This document shows positions 5,743-9,133 of a stretch of 9,133 nucleotides of DNA, in pieces; position 1 is the first letter of the stretch, and each line of letters starts with the position of its first letter. The notes beneath the pieces were generated by a model. It did not search any database and had not been told where the DNA came from. It was given only the letters and a program-made list of their open reading frames with translations. The stretch is from assembly GCA_020444775.1 (NCBI GenBank), contig JAGRHX010000003.1, positions 1 through 9,133 on the forward strand, written 5' to 3'. The translations under genes and the position numbers were made by a program. The DNA is from Gammaproteobacteria bacterium (lineage in GTDB: Bacteria > Pseudomonadota > Gammaproteobacteria > HK1).

Positions 5743-6657
5743 TCAGTCGTCCAGGAGCACCGCGAGACGCGTGTTGAACCGTTCATGATCCTCGTAGGCT
5801 GCCCAGTGCCCGGAGCCGTCCAGCACCTCGAAGCGGCAACCCGGTTGGATTTCCTCGAACAATGTGCGATGCGCGTCGACGCTCGGGTGCACCGAGACGT
5901 CCTCGGAGCCGAACAGCCCCGCCAGCTTGCAGGGCACCTGTCGCAAGGCTCGGGCCAGCGTGTCCGAACGTGCGATCTTGCGGCTGCGTAGTCGCGCGCG
6001 GGCGATGTTCTCGCCGTGGAGATGGATTGCCAGCGCATCCACGCGTTCGGGCCGCGCGATCATGAACAGTTTCAGATTGTGCTCATGAATGGCGCGGGCC
6101 TGGTCCGCGGGTAGCTCGTCGGCGACCGGCACGACCTCGTTGATGGGACCGCTGCTCGGCAGGCCGAAGGCCGGTGCACCGGCTATGGTCAGCGAGCGAA
6201 TGCGTCGCTTCTGGGCCAGCGCGACATGCCCGCCGAGGATTCCACCGAACGAGAAGCCGACCAGATCGAACGGTTGCGAGTCTGGCAACAAGGCGTCGAT
6301 GCCGCGCGAGACCATGGCCGCCAGGCTCTCCGCTGAATACGGTGCCTCGGGCAGATCGGAATCCCCCAGCCCGGGCAGATCGGCGGCGAGCACCCGGCGT
6401 GAGCTGGCCAGCGCGTCGATGTTCCTCACCCAGTGGGTCCAGGAGCCGGAGCCGCCATGCAGTAGGACCAAAGGTTCTCCCGAGCCCCACTCGTGCCAGA
6501 GCATCGTGGCCCGGCCGGGCTCGGGGTAGAGCTCGGTGCGGACCTTCAGGGCACGCGCACTCAGGGTCTGCAGCCAGGCGGCCGGATCGGCGTTGGCGGT
6601 GCTGGTTGAAATTCTGCTCATGCTCGCGTGTGGTCTGTCGTACGGTTTGCTCGGCAT
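5743..6657 (-). CDS. Alpha/beta hydrolase
   Basis: This 304-residue protein has an alpha/beta-hydrolase fold and presumably cleaves an ester, lactone or carbon-carbon bond in the cytoplasm; no signal peptide is seen. Visible: LVLLHGGSGSWTHW at 63-76 with the oxyanion-hole HGG; DLPGLGDSD at 93-101; nucleophile elbow GFSFG at 134-138 with Ser136; FGSEDVSVHP at 249-258, where Asp253 is the likely acid; and GSGHWAAYE at 281-289 with His284. The triad is therefore complete. Two starts are possible: ATG 6657 (23 bases after the binding-protein stop) and ATG 6621, which removes 12 residues. Neither has a good ribosome binding site, and the conserved fold begins near residue 50 either way. It follows the binding-protein gene closely and is likely co-transcribed with it. 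Hydrolysis of a Baeyer-Villiger ester product is an attractive but unproven role; meta-cleavage-product hydrolases and esterases share the same motifs. Confidence 0.88.
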   Translation of the reverse strand: MPSKPYDRPHASMSRISTSTANADPAAWLQTLSARALKVRTELYPEPGRATMLWHEWGSGEPLVLLHGGSGSWTHWVRNIDALASSRRVLAADLPGLGDSDLPEAPYSAESLAAMVSRGIDALLPDSQPFDLVGFSFGGILGGHVALAQKRRIRSLTIAGAPAFGLPSSGPINEVVPVADELPADQARAIHEHNLKLFMIARPERVDALAIHLHGENIARARLRSRKIARSDTLARALRQVPCKLAGLFGSEDVSVHPSVDAHRTLFEEIQPGCRFEVLDGSGHWAAYEDHERFNTRLAVLLDD

Positions 6658-6680
6658 GGGTCGGGCTCGCGTCGCGCGAC

Positions 6681-8285
6681 TCAGTCCCTCTCTCGCCGTG
6701 CGTCCAACGCATAGGTGCGTCCGTCCATGCGTGGCACGTAGTCGATTCCGGATCTGGACACCCAGGTGTTCACCTCGTGGTAGAGCGGCAGCACGGCTCG
6801 CTCGTTCAGAGCGATCTCGCTGGCCAGCTCCAGCAATGCACGCCGCTTGTCGCGCGCCAGGGTTGCGTTCGCGGCCTCGATCAACTCGTCGACCCGTGGG
6901 TTGCGATAGCGGCCACGGTTGACCAGACCCAGGCGCCGTGACTTGTCGAAACCATGCACGAAGGCATTCAGGGCATCCAACGCATCGCCGCTATCCGAGG
7001 TCCAGCCAAGCAGCATCATGCTGAACTCCGGGCTGCCATCATTGCCGCCTCGTGAGGCACGCTTGAAGTACACGCTCTTCGGCATGCTCGAGACCTGGGT
7101 GCGGATGCCGACCCGCAACAGCATCTGCCCGATCAAACGCAGCACCTCGCGTCCCATGCGATAGTGGTCCTGCGGACCGTGCAGGGTGAGAACGAAGCCT
7201 TGCCCCAGACCTGCCTGCTCGAGCAGCGCCCGCGCGCCTTCAGGATCGTAGCCGGGTGCGTCGATGCGAGTGCTATAGCCGGGCAGACCGGGTGGCATCA
7301 GCTGCGCGGTCTTGATCGCCGTGCCGGCCAGCAGCCCGGACGCCAGCGCGTCGCGATCGATGGCCAGCGACAGGGCTTCGCGCACGCGTCGGTCCTTGAG
7401 CGGATTGGGTAGCGGTGCACCGTCCAGACCCTGCACGTAGCTGGTCTCGTCACGCGCCTGATCCATCTGCAGATAGATCAACCGGGTCGAGATGCGTTGC
7501 TGCACGCGTAGTGAGGGATCCGCCCGTAGACCGGCAAGCGCGCTGGCGCCGGGCGCGGCAATCAGGTCCACCTGTCGATCGCGCAGCAGCTCCACGCGTC
7601 GTTCCGCCTCGTCGACGAAACGGATGACCAGCTCGCTCCAGGCCGGTTTCACACCCCAGTACGCCGCGTTCGCCGCGAGCTGCAGGCGGTCTCCGGCTTC
7701 CAGCCGCACCAGCCTGAACGGACCGGTGCCCAGCGGTGCGGACTCCGGCCGCTCGATCGAGTGACGAGACAGGATCGGCACGAAGGACAGCGCGTTCGGC
7801 AACAACGGATTCGGCTGGTCGGTGCGAACCTGGATGGTGAAGTCGTCGATGACGGCCGTGGTCGTGCCTTGCAGATGCCGGGCAAGTGCGGGCGCATCGC
7901 GGGCCGCGTCCAGGCTCGCCACCACGTCGGCGGCCTCGAGCCGGGTGCCGTCGTGAAAGCGCGCGCCGCGCCTGAGCTCGAACTGCCAGGTGCGATCGCC
8001 AATCGACCGCCAGGCGGTGGCAAGGCCCGGCAGCAGTCGTTGTCGGGCGTCGAAGCGGGTCAGGGCGTCATACAGATGGGCGAGCACTCCGGCCTGGTCG
8101 GGCTCGGCCTGCTGGTAGGGATCCAATGTCTGGATCCGGGCTGCGACCGCGATCGACAGACGTTGCGCCCGGCCCTCGACCGGGTTCAGCAGGCTGACCA
8201 GGACGAGGCCCAGGACCAGTGCCCGGGCCGGCCTCGTTATCGGGCAGTGGACGCGACGCCCCAGTCGTGTCGCGCTCAGAGCCAT
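6681..8285 (-). CDS. Periplasmic solute-binding protein of a peptide-type ABC transporter (SBP family 5)
   Basis: This 534-residue protein resembles DppA/OppA/GsiB-type binding proteins, which capture peptides, glutathione, nickel complexes or sugars in the periplasm for an ABC importer. It has an N-terminal signal: basic residues to about 21, a hydrophobic core ALVLGLVLVSLL at 22-33, and a likely signal peptidase I site after GRA (residue 40). The only nearby cysteine (Cys14) precedes the core, so it is probably soluble, not a lipoprotein. Family-typical stretches follow: LYDALTRFD (71-79), LLPGLATAW (84-92), and WQFELRRGARFHDGTRLEAADVVASL (100-125). ATG 8285 overlaps the last 10 bases of the cysteine synthase gene; no Shine-Dalgarno sequence lies at normal distance, which suggests translational coupling. 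No permease or ATPase gene adjoins it, so it is an orphan binding protein in this window. The ligand cannot be read from sequence. Confidence 0.92.
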   Translation of the reverse strand: MALSATRLGRRVHCPITRPARALVLGLVLVSLLNPVEGRAQRLSIAVAARIQTLDPYQQAEPDQAGVLAHLYDALTRFDARQRLLPGLATAWRSIGDRTWQFELRRGARFHDGTRLEAADVVASLDAARDAPALARHLQGTTTAVIDDFTIQVRTDQPNPLLPNALSFVPILSRHSIERPESAPLGTGPFRLVRLEAGDRLQLAANAAYWGVKPAWSELVIRFVDEAERRVELLRDRQVDLIAAPGASALAGLRADPSLRVQQRISTRLIYLQMDQARDETSYVQGLDGAPLPNPLKDRRVREALSLAIDRDALASGLLAGTAIKTAQLMPPGLPGYSTRIDAPGYDPEGARALLEQAGLGQGFVLTLHGPQDHYRMGREVLRLIGQMLLRVGIRTQVSSMPKSVYFKRASRGGNDGSPEFSMMLLGWTSDSGDALDALNAFVHGFDKSRRLGLVNRGRYRNPRVDELIEAANATLARDKRRALLELASEIALNERAVLPLYHEVNTWVSRSGIDYVPRMDGRTYALDARRERD

Positions 8286-9133
8286 GCAGGCGTGGGCAGA
8301 CCTTTCTCACGCAGAAAGGCCGGGTTGTAGAGCTTGGACATGTATCGGGTGCCGGAATCGCAGAGCACCGTGACAATGGTCTTGCCCGGTCCGAGCTGCC
8401 GCGCCAGGTGAATGGCGCCAGCGACGTTGATCCCGCTGGAACCACCCAGGCACAGGCCCTCCTCCTTGAGCAGGTCGAAGCACAGCTGTACCGCTTCCTC
8501 GTCACTTATCTGGAACGCATCGTCGACCTGGGCGCCGTCGATGTTGCCGGTGACACGACCTTGACCGATGCCCTCGGTGATGGAGCTGCCCTCCGACTTC
8601 AGCTCGCCGTGCTTGAAGTAGTTGTACATGGCGGCGCCCATCGGATCGGCCACCGCGGTGACGATGCCGGGATTCTTCTGCTTCAGATAGGCACTGATAC
8701 CGGCCAGGGTCCCGCCGGTACCTATCGCGCAGGTGAACCCGTCCACCTTGCCATCGGTCTGCGTCCAGATCTCAGGTCCGGTGCTCAGCACGTGCCCCTC
8801 GCGATTCGCGGTGTTGTCCCACTGGTTGGCCCAGAAGGCGCCATTCGGCTCGCTCTGGTCCAGCTCGGCGGCGAGCCGCTGCGAGACATGCACATAGTTC
8901 TCGGGGTTCTTGTAGGGCACCGCCGGCACCTGCCTGAGTTCCGCGCCGCACAGCCGCAACATGTCCTTCTTCTCTTGCGACTGGGTCTTTGGGATGACGA
9001 TCAGGGTGCGGTAGCCACGGGCATTGCCAACCAGGGCCAGCCCGATACCGGTATTGCCGGCCGTGCCTTCGACAATCGTACCGCCGGGCTTGAGGGCACC
9101 GCGTCGTTCCGCATCCAAGACCATGTACAGCGC
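8276..9133 (-). CDS. cysK: PLP-dependent cysteine synthase (5' end outside the window)
   Basis: The C-terminal 285 residues of a fold-type II PLP enzyme are present. The frame stays open to the right edge, so the true start and the PLP-binding lysine, expected only a few residues further upstream, are missing. The reaction is O-acetylserine plus sulfide to cysteine plus acetate. Visible motifs (numbered from the window edge): EGTAGNTG at 22-29, the substrate-binding loop; GTGGTLAG at 138-145, the phosphate-binding loop; EGIGQG at 187-192; GSSGIN at 231-236; and a C-terminus VLCDSGTRYMSKLYNPAFL at 256-274. This end and the total size (probably about 330-345) resemble the longer cysteine synthase A proteins found in many Proteobacteria. 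A cystathionine beta-synthase core is the main alternative, since the two share most motifs; no CBS domains follow. The ATG at 9124 is internal, since homologous sequence continues upstream (ALY). Its end overlaps the binding-protein start by 10 bases, so it is likely the upstream gene of the minus-strand cluster. Confidence 0.9.
   Translation of the reverse strand, partial: ALYMVLDAERRGALKPGGTIVEGTAGNTGIGLALVGNARGYRTLIVIPKTQSQEKKDMLRLCGAELRQVPAVPYKNPENYVHVSQRLAAELDQSEPNGAFWANQWDNTANREGHVLSTGPEIWTQTDGKVDGFTCAIGTGGTLAGISAYLKQKNPGIVTAVADPMGAAMYNYFKHGELKSEGSSITEGIGQGRVTGNIDGAQVDDAFQISDEEAVQLCFDLLKEEGLCLGGSSGINVAGAIHLARQLGPGKTIVTVLCDSGTRYMSKLYNPAFLREKGLPTPAWL

Noticed and set aside
3453..5973. 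Shared 13-base word TGTCCGAACGTGC at 3453-3465 and 5961-5973
   Set aside because: One copy is in the intergenic gap and the other inside the hydrolase coding sequence. A single 13-base match in 9 kb is expected by chance about as often as not.
5613..6038. N-terminal extension of the crotonase by 142 residues
   Set aside because: It runs antisense-frame through the hydrolase gene and the intergenic hairpin, and a good ribosome binding site exists for ATG 5612.

Overview
The window reads as a GC-rich (roughly 60-65% by eye) bacterial chromosome segment of ordinary metabolic and transport genes. The protein types fit a Pseudomonadota organism, possibly a gammaproteobacterium. That placement is an inference from family resemblance and cannot be made firmer without a database search. 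I see no rRNA, tRNA, CRISPR array, insertion sequence, phage gene or plasmid function.

Layout. (1) 1-1433, plus strand: the end of a peptide-transporter operon, a 3' fragment of a DppD/OppD-type ATPase overlapping by 4 bases a complete DppF/OppF-type ATPase. (2) 1434-1499: a short convergent gap with a GC-rich hairpin. (3) 1500-3173, minus strand: a complete type I Baeyer-Villiger monooxygenase. (4) 3174-3661: 488 bases without a convincing gene. This stretch holds a candidate promoter with an overlapping palindrome for the monooxygenase, and a possible 11-codon leader ORF before the next gene. (5) 3662-4759, plus strand: a YrbG-like sodium(or proton)/calcium exchanger. (6) 4760-4820: a second convergent gap with a hairpin. 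(7) 4821-9133, minus strand, transcribed right to left: a cysteine synthase (its start lies beyond the right edge), a periplasmic peptide-type solute-binding protein whose start overlaps the synthase end by 10 bases, an alpha/beta hydrolase 23 bases further on, then a 130-base gap with a long perfect inverted repeat, then an enoyl-CoA hydratase/isomerase-family protein.

How the genes may work together (inference). The monooxygenase turns a ketone into an ester or lactone, an alpha/beta hydrolase can open such an ester, and a crotonase-family enzyme can process the resulting acyl-CoA, so the three could serve one ketone or cyclic-compound catabolic route. They are not one operon, however: a plus-strand exchanger separates the monooxygenase from the other two. 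The tight coupling of a cysteine synthase with a solute-binding protein that has no visible permease suggests a nutritional link, for example uptake of a sulfur-containing peptide, possibly sharing a transporter such as the one at the left edge. I do not see a clearly new biological system. The most unusual items are the hairpin at 5649-5683, the cysteine synthase/binding-protein overlap, and the palindrome over the monooxygenase promoter.
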